Shown piece after piece: positions 8,157 to 18,390 of a DNA stretch of 64,000 nucleotides; within the stretch, counting starts at the first letter, position 1; every line of letters begins with the position of its first letter. The position numbers and the translations under genes were made by a program. Origin of the DNA: Variovorax paradoxus (lineage in GTDB: Bacteria; Pseudomonadota; Gammaproteobacteria; Burkholderiales; Burkholderiaceae_C); NCBI RefSeq assembly GCF_018614915.1, contig NZ_JAGGNU010000034.1:211196-275195 (forward strand), in the 5' to 3' direction. The notes below the pieces were generated by a model. That model searched no databases. It saw only the letters and a list, made by a program, of their open reading frames with translations, and was not told where the DNA came from.

Positions 8157-8546
8157 ATGAAACTGCTCAGCGCTTCGATCCTCACTGCCGCCCTGCTTGC
8201 CGGATGCGGCGGCATGTCCAGGATGGCCTCGGCGCCGGACACCCCGACGCGCACCGCCGACGGCGTGCTGATCGGCCCCACCGGCATGACGCTCTACACC
8301 TTCGATCGGGATGCCGTCGGCAGCGGCAAGTCCGCCTGCAACGGACCGTGCGCCACCAACTGGCCGCCCCTGATGGCCGCCGACACGGCGAAGCCGATGG
8401 GCGCCTATACCATCGTCGTGCGCGACGACGGCAAGAAGCAGTGGGCCTACAAGGGCTGGCCGCTCCACTACTGGGCCAAGGACACCAAGGCCGGCGACAA
8501 GACCGGCGACGGCGTCAACAACGTCTGGAAGGTGGCGCGCCCCTGA
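8157..8546 (+). CDS. Small lipoprotein with COG4315 secreted repeats
   Basis: A 129-residue lipoprotein. The signal peptide ends in lipobox LLAGC with Cys17. Two copies of the COG4315 repeat follow: LIGPTGMTLYTFDRDAVGSG with KSACNGPCATNWPPL, and YTIVVRDDGKKQWAYKGWPLHYWAKD. A strong GAAGGAG ribosome site precedes the ATG. The function of this family is unknown; members often sit beside ECF sigma/anti-sigma pairs, as here, and may belong to their regulon. Confidence 0.85.
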   Translation: MKLLSASILTAALLAGCGGMSRMASAPDTPTRTADGVLIGPTGMTLYTFDRDAVGSGKSACNGPCATNWPPLMAADTAKPMGAYTIVVRDDGKKQWAYKGWPLHYWAKDTKAGDKTGDGVNNVWKVARP

Positions 8547-8555
8547 GCCTCGAGC

Positions 8556-8984
8556 TCAGCAGCGGCCCTTCTTGGCCTGGCCCGGCGGGCAGTGATAACC
8601 GCCGCCGTGGCCATGATCGTCATGCCGGCCATGGCTTTCATAGCGATCGTCGTCATGACCGCGGTGCTTGGCCTTGCGCTTCCAGTTGGGTTCCGCCCAG
8701 CGCCAGCCGCCGTCGGCACGCACCCAGCGGCCCGGCGCATAGTCGTAGTCGGGGCGAGCGCGCTCCCAGTAGCCCTGGCGCCAGCCGTAGGCGTCACGTT
8801 CCCATTGCCAATGGCCTGCCACCCAGACATGGCCGACGCGCGGTGCCGGCATGCGCTCGAAACGCGGCGCCGGCGGGGCCACTGCAATGAGCCCCGGCAC
8901 ATGGATGTTGACCGACACCTGGGCCGTTGTGGCCGAAGATGCCGCAGCCAGCACAGCGGCCAGCACGAAGGTGGAAAGGCGCAT
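8556..8984 (-). CDS. YXWGXW-repeat secreted protein
   Basis: A 142-residue protein starting at the ATG 8982-8984 (MRLSTFVLAAVLAAASSATTAQ), which is preceded by AGGGAG. After the signal peptide come aromatic repeats of the YXWGXW type (HVWVAGHWQWERDAYGWRQG, then YWERARPDYDYAPGRWV). The C-terminus is rich in His, Asp and Gly (RGHDDDRYESHGRHDDHGHG) and might bind metal. It converges on the lipoprotein gene. The family is exported and of unknown role. Confidence 0.8.
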   Translation of the reverse strand: MRLSTFVLAAVLAAASSATTAQVSVNIHVPGLIAVAPPAPRFERMPAPRVGHVWVAGHWQWERDAYGWRQGYWERARPDYDYAPGRWVRADGGWRWAEPNWKRKAKHRGHDDDRYESHGRHDDHGHGGGYHCPPGQAKKGRC

Positions 8985-9061
8985 CGAGATCTCCCTCTTG
9001 AAAATGGAAGTCAAACGGACCCGGGCTTGCGCCGGACGTCGGTAGAAACACCAGGGCGAGT

Positions 9062-10000
9062 TTAGTGGGTACCGGGCAAGGGCTCGACGGCCGCGCGGCG
9101 ATCACGCAGCCCGAGCAGTTCGTTGAACACCAGCGCCCCGATCACAAGGGCACCACCAGTCAGCACACTGGGTGCCGGCTCCTCGCCGGCGCCGACCCAG
9201 GCCAGCGCGATGCCGAAGATGATCTCGAGCAGCGCCAGCAACGCGACCTCGGGCGCCTTCAGGATGCGCGCGCAGAGCACCGACAGCACGCACGGGATCG
9301 CCAGCTGGAATACGCCCAGGAAGGCGAGCAGGCTCAGGTCGTGCGCGTTGGCCTGAAGAGGCCACGCCAGCGGCAGCGTGGCCAGCGACGACATCGCCGC
9401 GCCGACCAGCACCGAGGGGACCAGGTCGATATCGAGGCCCTTGGCATGCGCATGCTGCACCACGGTCCAGTTGCAGGCGCCGGCAATCGGCACGCACAGC
9501 GCCACCAGCGTGCCGGCCAGGAGGCCGTCGCCGAGTTGGGTGCCATACATCCAGCCAATGCCGAGGCCCGCCACCACGATGGCGGCCCAGGTGCGCGCCG
9601 GCAGCCGCTGGCCGATGAAGATGCGCGCGGCGAGCGCGGTCAGCAGCGGACCCAGCGCCATGGTCACGAGCACGTTGGCCACGCTGGTCAGCGTGAGCGC
9701 CACCATGAAGGCGGTGAACATCACGCACCAGCAGACGCCGGAGACCCAGAGCGCCGCCCCTCCGCCGCGGATCTTCGCGAACACGGCGCGCCCCTGCCAC
9801 AGCGGCAGGATCACGAGCAGGGCCACGAGCGTGAAGAAGCTGCGCCAGAAGGTGATCTCGAAGCTGCGCGCCTCTTCGAGATGGCGGGTGACGACGCCCG
9901 CCGTGGCCCACATCAGGGTCACGGCGAGCATCAGCCAGACCGCGCGACCGTGGGTCAGCGCAGCCTTAGGCCGTGTCGCGGCCGGCGCGCTTGCGCTCAT
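9062..10000 (-). CDS. EamA-family (drug/metabolite transporter superfamily) permease
   Basis: A 312-residue protein with about ten hydrophobic segments in two five-helix EamA halves (VWLMLAVTLMWATAGVVTRH in the first, LLALLEIIFGIALAWVGAGE in the second). The ATG at 10000 lies 35 bases inside the typA reading frame and has a good ribosome site (GAAGGAAC) directly upstream, which supports this start despite the overlap. It is the last gene of the rimP-typA run and is likely cotranscribed. The substrate cannot be predicted. Confidence 0.85.
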   Translation of the reverse strand: MSASAPAATRPKAALTHGRAVWLMLAVTLMWATAGVVTRHLEEARSFEITFWRSFFTLVALLVILPLWQGRAVFAKIRGGGAALWVSGVCWCVMFTAFMVALTLTSVANVLVTMALGPLLTALAARIFIGQRLPARTWAAIVVAGLGIGWMYGTQLGDGLLAGTLVALCVPIAGACNWTVVQHAHAKGLDIDLVPSVLVGAAMSSLATLPLAWPLQANAHDLSLLAFLGVFQLAIPCVLSVLCARILKAPEVALLALLEIIFGIALAWVGAGEEPAPSVLTGGALVIGALVFNELLGLRDRRAAVEPLPGTH

Positions 10001-11798
10001 GTTCCTTCAGGTAGCGCTTGCGCAGGCGCACGCTCTTGGGCGTGATCTCGACCAGCTCGTCGTCCTCGATGAATTCCACGCCGTATTCGAGCGTGAGGTC
10101 GATCGGCGGGGTGATCTTGATCGCGTCTTCCTTGCCCGAGACGCGGAAGTTGGTGAGCTGCTTGGTGCGCGTGGCGTTGACCACCAGGTCGTTGTCGCGG
10201 CTGTGGATGCCGACGATCATGCCTTCGTATACCGGATCGTTCGCGCGCACGAACATGCGGCCGCGGTCGTCCAGCTTGCCGAGCGCATAGGTGAAGATCT
10301 CGCCGTCGTCCATGGAAATCAGCACGCCGTTCTTGCGGCTGCCGATGTCGCCCTTGTGCGGCTCGTAGCTATCGAAGATGTTGGAGATCAGGCCCGAGCC
10401 GCGCGTCAGGTTCAGGAATTCGTTGGTGAAGCCGATCAGGCCCCGCGCCGGGATGCGGTACTCGAGGCGCACGCGGCCGCGGCCGTCCGGCTCCATGTTG
10501 ACCAGCTCGCCCTTGCGCTCGCCCAGCGCCTGCATCACGCCGCCCTGGTGCTGGTCTTCGATGTCAGCGGTGACGAGCTCGATCGGCTCGTGCCTGACGC
10601 CGTCGACGTCGCGGAACACCACGCGCGGCTTGGACACGGCCAGCTCGTAGCCTTCGCGACGCATGTTCTCCAGCAGGATGGTCAGGTGCAGTTCGCCGCG
10701 GCCCATGACTTCGAAGATGCCTTCCTCGTCGGTTTCCTTCACACGCAGGGCCACGTTGTGCTGCAGCTCTTTCTGCAGGCGGTCCCAGATCTGGCGACTG
10801 GTGACGAACTTGCCTTCACGGCCGGCCAGCGGGCTGGTGTTGACGCAGAAGTTCATCGTGAGCGTCGGCTCGTCGACCTTGAGCATGGGCAGCGGCGCCG
10901 GTGTCGTCGGGTCGGTGACAGTCACGCCGATGCCGATGTCGGTAATGCCGTTGATCAGCACGATCTCGCCCGGGCCCGCCTCGGTGGCCTGCACGCGTTC
11001 CAGGCCCTGGAAGGTCAGCACCTGGTTGACCCGGCCCTTGACGGACTTGCCGTCCGGACCTTCCATCACGACCACGTCCATCATCGGACGGATGGTCCCG
11101 GCGTTGATGCGGCCGACGCCGATCCGGCCGACGAAGGACGAAAAGTCGAGCGCGGAGATCTGCAGCTGCAGAGGCGCCTCGGGATTGCCCGCGTGATACG
11201 GCACGTGCTTGAGGATGGTGTCGAAGAGCGCCGACATGTCGGGACCCCACTGCTCGCCGTGCTCGCCCTCTTCCATCGACGACCAGCCGTTGATGCCCGA
11301 GGCGTAGACCACGGGAAAATCGAGCTGTTCGTCGGTGGCGCCGAGCTTGTCGAAGAGGTCGAAGGCGGCGTTGACCACGTAGTCGGGGCGCGCGCCGGGC
11401 TTGTCGACCTTGTTCACCACCAGGATGGGCTTGAGGCCCAAGGCCAGCGCCTTCTTGGTCACGAAGCGCGTCTGGGGCATTGGGCCTTCTTGCGCGTCGA
11501 TCAGGAGCACCACGCCGTCCACCATGCTGAGCGCACGCTCCACCTCGCCGCCGAAGTCGGCGTGGCCGGGGGTATCGACGATGTTGATGTGCGTGCCTTG
11601 CCAGGTCACGGCGCAGTTCTTGGCCAGGATCGTGATGCCGCGCTCTTTTTCGATGGCGTTGTTGTCCATCACGGTGTCGACCACTTTCTCGTGTTCGGCG
11701 AAGGTGCCGGACTGGCGCAGCAGTTGGTCGACCATGGTGGTCTTGCCATGGTCCACGTGGGCAATGATGGCGATGTTGCGAATCTGGTTGGTGCTCAT
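9966..11798 (-). CDS. typA: Ribosome-associated GTPase TypA/BipA
   Basis: A 610-residue translational GTPase (E. coli BipA 607) that acts in 50S ribosome assembly, notably under stress or cold. The G domain starts at the N-terminus ([48 protein letters not shown]). Domain II, the EF-G-like domains III and V, and a BipA-specific C-terminal domain ending in a basic tail follow. Its ATG overlaps the truB stop by four bases. Its 3' end overlaps the EamA start by 35 bases. Confidence 0.97.
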   Translation of the reverse strand: MSTNQIRNIAIIAHVDHGKTTMVDQLLRQSGTFAEHEKVVDTVMDNNAIEKERGITILAKNCAVTWQGTHINIVDTPGHADFGGEVERALSMVDGVVLLIDAQEGPMPQTRFVTKKALALGLKPILVVNKVDKPGARPDYVVNAAFDLFDKLGATDEQLDFPVVYASGINGWSSMEEGEHGEQWGPDMSALFDTILKHVPYHAGNPEAPLQLQISALDFSSFVGRIGVGRINAGTIRPMMDVVVMEGPDGKSVKGRVNQVLTFQGLERVQATEAGPGEIVLINGITDIGIGVTVTDPTTPAPLPMLKVDEPTLTMNFCVNTSPLAGREGKFVTSRQIWDRLQKELQHNVALRVKETDEEGIFEVMGRGELHLTILLENMRREGYELAVSKPRVVFRDVDGVRHEPIELVTADIEDQHQGGVMQALGERKGELVNMEPDGRGRVRLEYRIPARGLIGFTNEFLNLTRGSGLISNIFDSYEPHKGDIGSRKNGVLISMDDGEIFTYALGKLDDRGRMFVRANDPVYEGMIVGIHSRDNDLVVNATRTKQLTNFRVSGKEDAIKITPPIDLTLEYGVEFIEDDELVEITPKSVRLRKRYLKEHERKRAGRDTA

Positions 11799-12739
11799 GG
11801 TGTCGCTTCGGTCAAAAGTGTCTGCTGGATTTCGATGGGGTTCAGCAAGCGCCCCGGGATCAGTTCGCCGGCCTTGATGTGGGCCGTGCCGAGAAATGCA
11901 TGCGGCTCGCGGCCGAAGACGGCAACCTCCGCCGCGTCAGGCCAATCGCCGCGACGGCGCAAGCCCGAAAGAAAACGTTGCGCATCTTCGATGCCGAGCG
12001 TGACGCTCGTGTGGCCGGCCACCAGGGCTTCGGTCGGCAGCAGTTGCGCCAACCGCTCGTCCTCGCTCATGGCTTCGAGCGCATCCAGCGTCACGCATTG
12101 CGAAACGTCGAAGCCGCCGGTGGCGGTGCGGCGCAGCGCGCTGAGATGGGCGCCGCAGCCGAGCGCTTCACCGATGTCCTCGCCGAGCGTGCGGATGTAG
12201 GTGCCCTTGCTCACGGTCGCATCGATGCGGATGTCGTCGCTGGACAAAGGCGCAAGCGCAAGGCGGTAGATCGTCACCTCGCGCGCCGCGCGCTCGACCT
12301 CGACGCCTTCGCGCGCGTACTCGTAGAGCGCCTTGCCGTCCTTCTTGAGGGCGCTGTGCATCGGCGGCACCTGGCGGATCGGGCCGGTGAACTGCGCCTC
12401 GACGCGCGCCAGGTCGGCGGGCGTCACGGCGACGGGCCGTTCGGCGATCACCGCGCCTTCGGCATCGCCGGTGGAGGTCTTCACGCCCAGCCGCGCGATC
12501 GCCTCGTAGCGCTTGTCGGCGTCAAGGTGCAGCTGGCTGAACTTGGTCGCCGCGCCGAAGCACAGCGGCAGCACGCCGCTTGCGAGCGGATCGAGCGTGC
12601 CCGTGTGCCCCGCCTTCTCGGCGCGCAGCAGCCACTTGGCCTTCTGCAATGCCTGGTTGCTGGAAAGACCCAGCGGCTTGTCGAGCAACAGCACCCCGTG
12701 CACAGGGCGCCGCTGCACCCGTGTGCGTGGCGCGTTCAT
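11795..12739 (-). CDS. truB: tRNA pseudouridine(55) synthase TruB
   Basis: It makes pseudouridine 55 in the T-loop of tRNAs. The 314-residue protein has the catalytic aspartate in [17 protein letters not shown] (about residue 49) and the [21 protein letters not shown] motif near residues 175-195. A C-terminal PUA-like segment is present. It follows rbfA by two bases and overlaps typA by four, fitting the nusA-infB operon order of Betaproteobacteria. Confidence 0.97.
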   Translation of the reverse strand: MNAPRTRVQRRPVHGVLLLDKPLGLSSNQALQKAKWLLRAEKAGHTGTLDPLASGVLPLCFGAATKFSQLHLDADKRYEAIARLGVKTSTGDAEGAVIAERPVAVTPADLARVEAQFTGPIRQVPPMHSALKKDGKALYEYAREGVEVERAAREVTIYRLALAPLSSDDIRIDATVSKGTYIRTLGEDIGEALGCGAHLSALRRTATGGFDVSQCVTLDALEAMSEDERLAQLLPTEALVAGHTSVTLGIEDAQRFLSGLRRRGDWPDAAEVAVFGREPHAFLGTAHIKAGELIPGRLLNPIEIQQTLLTEATP

Positions 12740-12741
12740 CT

Positions 12742-13113
12742 TCAGTCGTCTTTGGAACGTGAAGCGACGGCCTGCGCAATCAGCGCATTCATGTCGGCTG
12801 CGCGCTCAGTCGTGCGGTCGAACTGGAAATGCAGCGTCGGCACCGTGTGGATGTGCAAGCGCTTGAAGAGGCCGTTGCGCAGGAAGCCCGCGGCCTGGTT
12901 CAGCGCCTCGGTGGTTTCCACCGGATCGCCCACGAGCAGGCTGAAGAAGACCTTCGCGTGCGCGTAGTCGGGCGTGACCTCGACCGCCTGGATCGTGACC
13001 ATGCCCACCCGCGGGTCCTTCAACTCGCGCGCGATCAGCTCCGTCAGATCGCGCTGGATCTGATCGGCGACCTTGAAGGCGCGGTTGGGAGTGGCGGCTT
13101 TTCGCTTAGGCAT
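12742..13113 (-). CDS. rbfA: Ribosome-binding factor A
   Basis: A 123-residue KH-fold protein that binds the 30S subunit and helps 16S rRNA maturation. The pattern [20 protein letters not shown], then [27 protein letters not shown] is typical, and length fits. It lies 21 bases downstream of infB and two bases before truB. Confidence 0.96.
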   Translation of the reverse strand: MPKRKAATPNRAFKVADQIQRDLTELIARELKDPRVGMVTIQAVEVTPDYAHAKVFFSLLVGDPVETTEALNQAAGFLRNGLFKRLHIHTVPTLHFQFDRTTERAADMNALIAQAVASRSKDD

Positions 13114-13134
13114 GGCCAGGGTCGCATCGGACGC

Positions 13135-16053
13135 TTACAGCGTACGCGCGATCTCTTTGATCTCGAAGAACTCCAGCTGATCACCCTCTTTGATGTCGTT
13201 GTAGTTCTTGAGCTTGATACCGCACTCGAAGCCTTCGCGCACTTCGCGCACGTCGTCCTTCAGGCGCTTGATCGAGTCGACCTCGCCCGTGTAGACCACC
13301 ACGTTGTCGCGCAGCAGGCGGAAATGCGCGCTGCGGTTGACCGAACCCGAGGTGACCATACAGCCTGCGACCGTACCGATCTTGGAGGCCACGAACACGG
13401 TGCGGATCTCGGCCGAGCCGATGATCTCTTCGCGCCGCTCCGGAGCCAGCATGCCCGACATGGCCACCTTGATCTCGTCCACAGCGTCGTAGATGATGCT
13501 GTAGTAGTTCAGCTGCACGCCGTTGCCTTCGGCCAGCTTCCGCGCGCCGGCATCGGCCCGCACGTTGAAGCCGATCACGATCGCCTTCGACGCGATGGCA
13601 AGGTTGATGTCGCTTTCGCTGATGCCGCCCACACCGGCGTACACCATCTGAACCTTGACCTCGTCGGTCGCCAATTTGAGGAGCGACTGCGCCAGTGCTT
13701 CCTGCGAGCCCTGGACGTCGGCCTTGATGATGATCCGCAAGGTCTGCACTTCGCCCGCCGACAGGTCGGTGAACATGTTCTGCAGGCTCGCGGCCTGTTG
13801 CCGGGCCAGCTTGGTGTTGCGGAACTTGCCGGCGCGGTAGGTCGCGATCTCGCGCGCACGGCGCTCGTCGCCCATCACCATGAACTCGTCGCCGGCCTGC
13901 GGCACTTCGGTCAGGCCCTGGATCTCGACCGGGATCGAGGGACCGGCCAACTTGATGGTCTTGCCGTCCTCGTCGAGCATGGCGCGCACGCGGCCGAAGG
14001 TCGAGCCGGCCAGCACCACGTCGCCGGTCTTGAGCGTGCCGGACTGCACCAGCACGGTCGCGACCGGGCCGCGGCCCTTGTCGAGCTGCGCTTCGATCAC
14101 CAGGCCCTTGGCGGCGGCATCCACCGGCGCCTTGAGCTCCAGCACTTCGGCCTGCAGCAGCACCTGCTCGAGCAGGTCGTCGACGCCCTGCCCGGTCTTC
14201 GCGGAGACCGGCACGAAGGGCACGTCGCCGCCGTACTCTTCCGGCACGACTTCTTCGGCCACCAGCTCCTGCTTGACGCGATCGAGGTGGGCATCGGGCT
14301 TGTCGATCTTGTTGATCGCGACCACGATCGGAACACCCGCCGCCTTCGCGTGCTTGATGGCTTCCTTGGTCTGGGGCATGACGCCGTCGTCCGCAGCGAC
14401 CACCAGGATCACGATGTCGGTCGCCTGCGCGCCGCGGGCTCGCATAGCGGTGAAGGCCTCGTGGCCGGGCGTGTCGAGGAAGGACACCATGCCGCGCGCC
14501 GTTTCGACGTGATAGGCACCGATGTGCTGCGTGATGCCGCCGGCTTCGCCCGCGGCCACCTTGGCGCGACGGATGTAGTCGAGCAGCGAGGTCTTGCCGT
14601 GGTCGACGTGGCCCATGACGGTCACGACCGGCGCGCGCGGCAGGGCTTCGGCGTTCTGCGCCGAGACGTCCTCGTCGGTGAAGGCTTCCGGATCGTCCAG
14701 CGCAGCAACCACCGCAGTGTGGCCCATGTCTTCCACGATGATCATCGCGGTGTCCTGGTCCAGCGACTGGTTGATGGTCGCCATCTGGCCGAGCTTCATC
14801 AGCTGCTTGATGACTTCCGACGCCTTGACGGCCATCTTGTGAGCGAGTTCCGAGACCGTGATGGTTTCGGGCACGTGCACTTCGAGCACGCGCGCCTCCA
14901 CCGGCGCGGCCTGGACGCGTTCTTCATGGCCTCCGCGGTCGTTGCCGCGACGTCCGCGCGGACCGCCGCGCCAGTTGCCGCGGCCGACACCGCCGCTGGC
15001 GTCGCCGCGGGTCTTGATTTCCTTCTTCTTGGCGGTGTCGCCGGCCCAGCTCGAGGAGAGCTTGGCCGATTTGACTTCCTTGCCGGCACCGGCGGCACCG
15101 GGTGCCGTGGTGCCAGGAGCGGCGGGCGCCCCCGCGCGCGCCGCCGGCGCGGTCGGCTTGTGCAGCGTGCCCTTCACGCCCGCGGCCTTGACTTCCGGCG
15201 CAGGCTTCTCGGGCGCCTTGTGCGGCACCAGCACGCGGGCCGGTGCGTTCATCATGGCGCGGATGGCTTCCGCTTCGGCCAGCGCCTTGCGGCGGCGCTC
15301 GTCGAGGTCCTTGGCGCGCGCGGCTTCCTCGTCGGCGCGGGCCTTGGACTCGGCGGCGGCCTTGGTCTTGGCATCTTCCTTGACCTGCGCGGCGGCCGCT
15401 TCGGCAGCGGCCTTGCGGCTGGTCTCAGCCGGTGCTTCTTCAGGCGCCTCGGGGGCACCTTCGGTCACCGCGGCCGGCTTCTCTGCAGCCTTCTTGCTGC
15501 GAGCCGCCTTGGCTTCCTGCTCGGCCTGTTCGGCGCGCTCGACTTTCTCGCGCTCGCGTGCCTCGGTCTCCTCGCGCAGGCGGCGCTTCTCGACCAGCTC
15601 TTCCTCCTGGCGGCGGATCAGCTCGGCCTGGCGGCGCGCCTCTTCCTCGCGGCGTGCGAGTTCGGCTTCGTCGATGCGCGGAGCGGCCGGCGCGGCAGCA
15701 ACCGGCGCCTCGACCGGCGGGTGCACCACCTCGGGCGCGGCCGGGTGGCCCTCATCGCGCTGGATGAAGGTGCGCTTCTTGCGCACCTCGACCTGGATGG
15801 TGCGCGCGCGGCCGGTGGCGTCGGCCTGTTTGATCTCGCTGGTCGACTTCTTGGTCAGCGTGATCTTCTTGCGCTCCGGCTCGACCGTGCCATGGCTGGC
15901 TTTCAGGAAGCCGAGCAGGCGCTGCTTGTCGGCCTCGGTGAGCGCATCGGTCGGGGCGGCCTTGGCCACCCCTGCGCTCTTGAGCTGGTCAAGCAGGATT
16001 TCGGGAGTCTTCTTGAGCTCGTTCGCGAACTCGGCGACAGTGGTACTGGACAT
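13135..16053 (-). CDS. infB: Translation initiation factor IF-2
   Basis: A 972-residue initiation factor that places fMet-tRNA on the 30S subunit. The N-terminal IF2_N segment ([20 protein letters not shown]) is followed by a long Ala/Glu/Lys-rich low-complexity region to about residue 340. A second IF2_N module (ISELAHKM-type) is near residue 400. The G domain begins near residue 478 ([43 protein letters not shown]), and domains II-IV follow. The extended N-terminus is normal for Betaproteobacteria. The gene lies 24 bases after nusA. Confidence 0.98.
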   Translation of the reverse strand: MSSTTVAEFANELKKTPEILLDQLKSAGVAKAAPTDALTEADKQRLLGFLKASHGTVEPERKKITLTKKSTSEIKQADATGRARTIQVEVRKKRTFIQRDEGHPAAPEVVHPPVEAPVAAAPAAPRIDEAELARREEEARRQAELIRRQEEELVEKRRLREETEAREREKVERAEQAEQEAKAARSKKAAEKPAAVTEGAPEAPEEAPAETSRKAAAEAAAAQVKEDAKTKAAAESKARADEEAARAKDLDERRRKALAEAEAIRAMMNAPARVLVPHKAPEKPAPEVKAAGVKGTLHKPTAPAARAGAPAAPGTTAPGAAGAGKEVKSAKLSSSWAGDTAKKKEIKTRGDASGGVGRGNWRGGPRGRRGNDRGGHEERVQAAPVEARVLEVHVPETITVSELAHKMAVKASEVIKQLMKLGQMATINQSLDQDTAMIIVEDMGHTAVVAALDDPEAFTDEDVSAQNAEALPRAPVVTVMGHVDHGKTSLLDYIRRAKVAAGEAGGITQHIGAYHVETARGMVSFLDTPGHEAFTAMRARGAQATDIVILVVAADDGVMPQTKEAIKHAKAAGVPIVVAINKIDKPDAHLDRVKQELVAEEVVPEEYGGDVPFVPVSAKTGQGVDDLLEQVLLQAEVLELKAPVDAAAKGLVIEAQLDKGRGPVATVLVQSGTLKTGDVVLAGSTFGRVRAMLDEDGKTIKLAGPSIPVEIQGLTEVPQAGDEFMVMGDERRAREIATYRAGKFRNTKLARQQAASLQNMFTDLSAGEVQTLRIIIKADVQGSQEALAQSLLKLATDEVKVQMVYAGVGGISESDINLAIASKAIVIGFNVRADAGARKLAEGNGVQLNYYSIIYDAVDEIKVAMSGMLAPERREEIIGSAEIRTVFVASKIGTVAGCMVTSGSVNRSAHFRLLRDNVVVYTGEVDSIKRLKDDVREVREGFECGIKLKNYNDIKEGDQLEFFEIKEIARTL

Positions 16054-16077
16054 ATTGGTTTCGTGCCTCCATGACCG

Positions 16078-17562
16078 TCACTCTTGGCCGGCGAACCAGT
16101 GTTCGCGGGCTTTCAAGATGAGGTGCTTGGCGTCATCGGCGCTCTGGCCGGTGATCTCGGTGAGTTCATCGACCGCAAGGTCGGCCAGGTCGTCGCGGGT
16201 GTGCACACCCGCCTCGGCCAGTTTCGGAATCAGGGCCGGGTCGAGGCCGTCGAGGTCGCGCAGGTCCTGCGAGACGCTCTCGACGTTCTCTTCCCGGGCG
16301 ATTTCCATCGTCAGCAGCGCATCCTTGGCGCGCGAACGCAGCTCGTTGATCGTGTCTTCGTCGAAGCTCTCGATCTCGAGCAGCTCGGAAATCGGCACAT
16401 AGGCCACCTCTTCCAGGCTGGTGAAGCCTTCGGAGATCAGGATGTCGGCGATTTCCTCGTCGACATCGAGCTTCTCCATGAAAAGCTTGCGGCTGGCATC
16501 CGTCTCGGTCGCCTGCTTCTGGGCCGACTCGTTGGCGTCCATGATGTTGATCTTCCAGCCGGTCAGGTCGGAGGCGAGCCTCACGTTCTGGCCGCCGCGG
16601 CCGATCGCGATCGCGAGGTTTTCCTCGTCGACCACCACGTCCATCGCATGCTTTTCCTCGTCGACCACGATCGACGACACATTGGCCGGCGCAAGCGCGC
16701 CGATCACGAACTGGGCCGGGTCTTCGCTCCACAGCACGATGTCGACGCGTTCGCCGGCCAGCTCGTTGGTGACGGCGTTGACGCGCGTGCCGCGCACGCC
16801 GACGCAGGTGCCGATCGGGTCGACCCGCTTGTCGTGCGAAAGCACGGCGATCTTGGCGCGCGAACCGGGGTCGCGGGCGCAGCTCTTGATCTCGAGCAGG
16901 CCCTGCTCGATCTCGGGCACTTCCTGGCGGAACAGCTCGATCATGAATTCGGGCGCCGAGCGCGACAGGATGATCGGCGCGCCGCGCAGCGTCAGGTCGA
17001 CCTCCATGATCATGGCCCGCACGCGGTCGCCGTTGCGCAGGTTTTCCTTGGCGATCATCTCGCTGCGGCGCAGGCGACCTTCGACGCGGCCGGCCTCGAC
17101 GATGATGTCACCCTTGTCCAGGCGCTTGACGGTGCCGGTGAAGATCCTCTCGCCGCGCGACATGAAGTCGTTGAGCAGCATCTCGCGCTCGGCGTCGCGG
17201 ATCTTCTGCAGGATGACCTGCTTGGCCGCCATCGCGCCGATGCGGCCGATCGGCACCGACTCCACCGATTCCTCGATGTACTCGTCGAGCTCGATGTCGG
17301 GCATCTCTTCCTTGGCTTCGAACAGCAGGATTTCCTGGTCGGGCAGCTGCAGGCCGGCCTCGTCGGGCACCACGTGCCAGCGGCGGAAGGTCTCGTAGTC
17401 GCCGCTGTCGCGATCGACCGCGACGCGGATGTCCACGTCGCCCTGGTAGAGCTTCTTGGTGGCTTGCGCCAGGGCGGACTCGACCGCGCCGAAGACCACG
17501 TCGCGTTCGACGTTTTTCTCGCGCGAGATCGCATCCACCAACATCAACATTTCGCGATTCAT
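16078..17562 (-). CDS. nusA: Transcription termination/antitermination protein NusA
   Basis: A 494-residue RNA polymerase-binding factor. It has the N-terminal polymerase-binding domain ([20 protein letters not shown]), an S1 domain near residues 135-200, and two KH domains ([40 protein letters not shown]). Two C-terminal acidic helix-hairpin-helix repeats (about 365-490) are of the kind that contact the alpha subunit. The ATG at 17562 has an AGGAGAG ribosome site. It follows rimP by 17 bases. Confidence 0.98.
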   Translation of the reverse strand: MNREMLMLVDAISREKNVERDVVFGAVESALAQATKKLYQGDVDIRVAVDRDSGDYETFRRWHVVPDEAGLQLPDQEILLFEAKEEMPDIELDEYIEESVESVPIGRIGAMAAKQVILQKIRDAEREMLLNDFMSRGERIFTGTVKRLDKGDIIVEAGRVEGRLRRSEMIAKENLRNGDRVRAMIMEVDLTLRGAPIILSRSAPEFMIELFRQEVPEIEQGLLEIKSCARDPGSRAKIAVLSHDKRVDPIGTCVGVRGTRVNAVTNELAGERVDIVLWSEDPAQFVIGALAPANVSSIVVDEEKHAMDVVVDEENLAIAIGRGGQNVRLASDLTGWKINIMDANESAQKQATETDASRKLFMEKLDVDEEIADILISEGFTSLEEVAYVPISELLEIESFDEDTINELRSRAKDALLTMEIAREENVESVSQDLRDLDGLDPALIPKLAEAGVHTRDDLADLAVDELTEITGQSADDAKHLILKAREHWFAGQE

Positions 17563-17579
17563 GCCACCACTCTCCTTGT

Positions 17580-18206
17580 TCAGTCCGACACCTTCGTGTC
17601 GGGTTTGGGCCTGCGCCCCTTGAAATCCACTATCGGGGCCAGCCGCGCCTCGCGCAGCTCGTCCAATGCAAAACCCAGCGCCTGCAGGGGGGCGGGCGCG
17701 CGCTTCTTGCTGATCTTCTGACCGGGCTTCGGCTCGGGTCGTCCTTCTGGCTCCTGGCTCCAGACGATCTGCCACCCCTGGGAGCCATCGGCCCCTGCGA
17801 CCCGCTCCAGCGTGCCGCGAAATTTCTTGCGGTTGGCCGCCACCTGGCCGAGCGCCGCCGCGCCCATCGGCGCCTTCAGCGTGATGTCGATCACCTCGCC
17901 GGTAAAACGTTCGAAATCCTGCTCATTGCGCAGCGGCCGGTCAATACCCGGCGAGGACACCTCGAGCCGCTTGTAGTCGGCGCCGTCCACCTCGAGGGCG
18001 AACTGCAGCTGCCGGGTGACCTTCTCGCAGTCTTCGACGGTGACGAAAGGCTCGGGCGCGCCGGCATCGGCAGCAGCTTCTGAAATGGGGCCGCTCCAGG
18101 GCAAATCAATCGTTACGCGCAGCAGTCCTCCGGCCGAGCGTTCGATCTCGACCAGGTCGTAGCCGAGGCCGGCCACGGTTTGTTCCACTGTCTGCTGCAA
18201 TGCCAC
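17580..18206 (-). CDS. rimP: Ribosome maturation factor RimP
   Basis: A 208-residue 30S maturation factor (longer than E. coli's 150) with [20 protein letters not shown] at the N-terminus and the conserved [20 protein letters not shown] block. The GTG at 18206 was chosen because family members start at this point; an in-frame TTG at 18245 would add 13 residues. The C-terminal 45 residues after the core are Pro/Lys/Arg-rich, an extension seen in Burkholderiales. It heads the rimP-nusA-infB-rbfA-truB-typA run; a terminator at 18315-18341 separates it from the MFS gene. Confidence 0.92.
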   Translation of the reverse strand: MALQQTVEQTVAGLGYDLVEIERSAGGLLRVTIDLPWSGPISEAAADAGAPEPFVTVEDCEKVTRQLQFALEVDGADYKRLEVSSPGIDRPLRNEQDFERFTGEVIDITLKAPMGAAALGQVAANRKKFRGTLERVAGADGSQGWQIVWSQEPEGRPEPKPGQKISKKRAPAPLQALGFALDELREARLAPIVDFKGRRPKPDTKVSD

Positions 18207-18259
18207 GTGTCTTGATGCGCCTTCTGGTGTGCCCGACGCCGCCAACTGCCCTTGCCTAT

Positions 18260-18295
18260 GTCATTGGCTTCATTGGCGTCATCGGCGGCATCGAG
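18260..18295 (-). repeat. Tandem 9-bp repeats in the rimP leader
   Basis: Plus-strand units are GTCATTGGC (18260-18268), TTCATTGGC (18269-18277), GTCATCGGC (18278-18286) and a degenerate GGCATCGAG (18287-18295). They lie about 55-90 bases upstream of the rimP start in a region with no gene. The units could be a leftover of slippage or part of the operon leader. No tRNA gene such as metY, which heads this operon in E. coli, is present. Confidence 0.5.
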
Positions 18296-18314
18296 AAATG
18301 CTTCGACCAATAAA

Positions 18315-18341
18315 AAACGGGCGGTGGGTACCCGCCCGTTT
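18315..18341 (-). terminator. Rho-independent terminator of the MFS transporter gene
   Basis: AAACGGGCG (18315-18323) and CGCCCGTTT (18333-18341) form a perfect 9-bp stem with a 9-base loop. Read on the minus strand, the stem is followed by a run of six T, so it terminates leftward transcription from the MFS gene before rimP. Confidence 0.85.
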
Positions 18342-18390
18342 GGTCGTGAGCCTCGAATTATATGCCAATCACGTCTGAAAGCACGGGTTT

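Noticed and set aside
9378..12200. Long open frame on the plus strand opposite typA and truB
   Set aside because: Mirror of real genes with clear family motifs on the minus strand; the same kind of GC-driven shadow.
12829..16074. A very long open frame (over 1000 codons) on the plus strand opposite infB
   Set aside because: High GC and biased third positions leave stop codons rare in the opposite strand. The frame overlaps infB and rbfA entirely, and its product is His/Asp/Leu-rich without known motifs.
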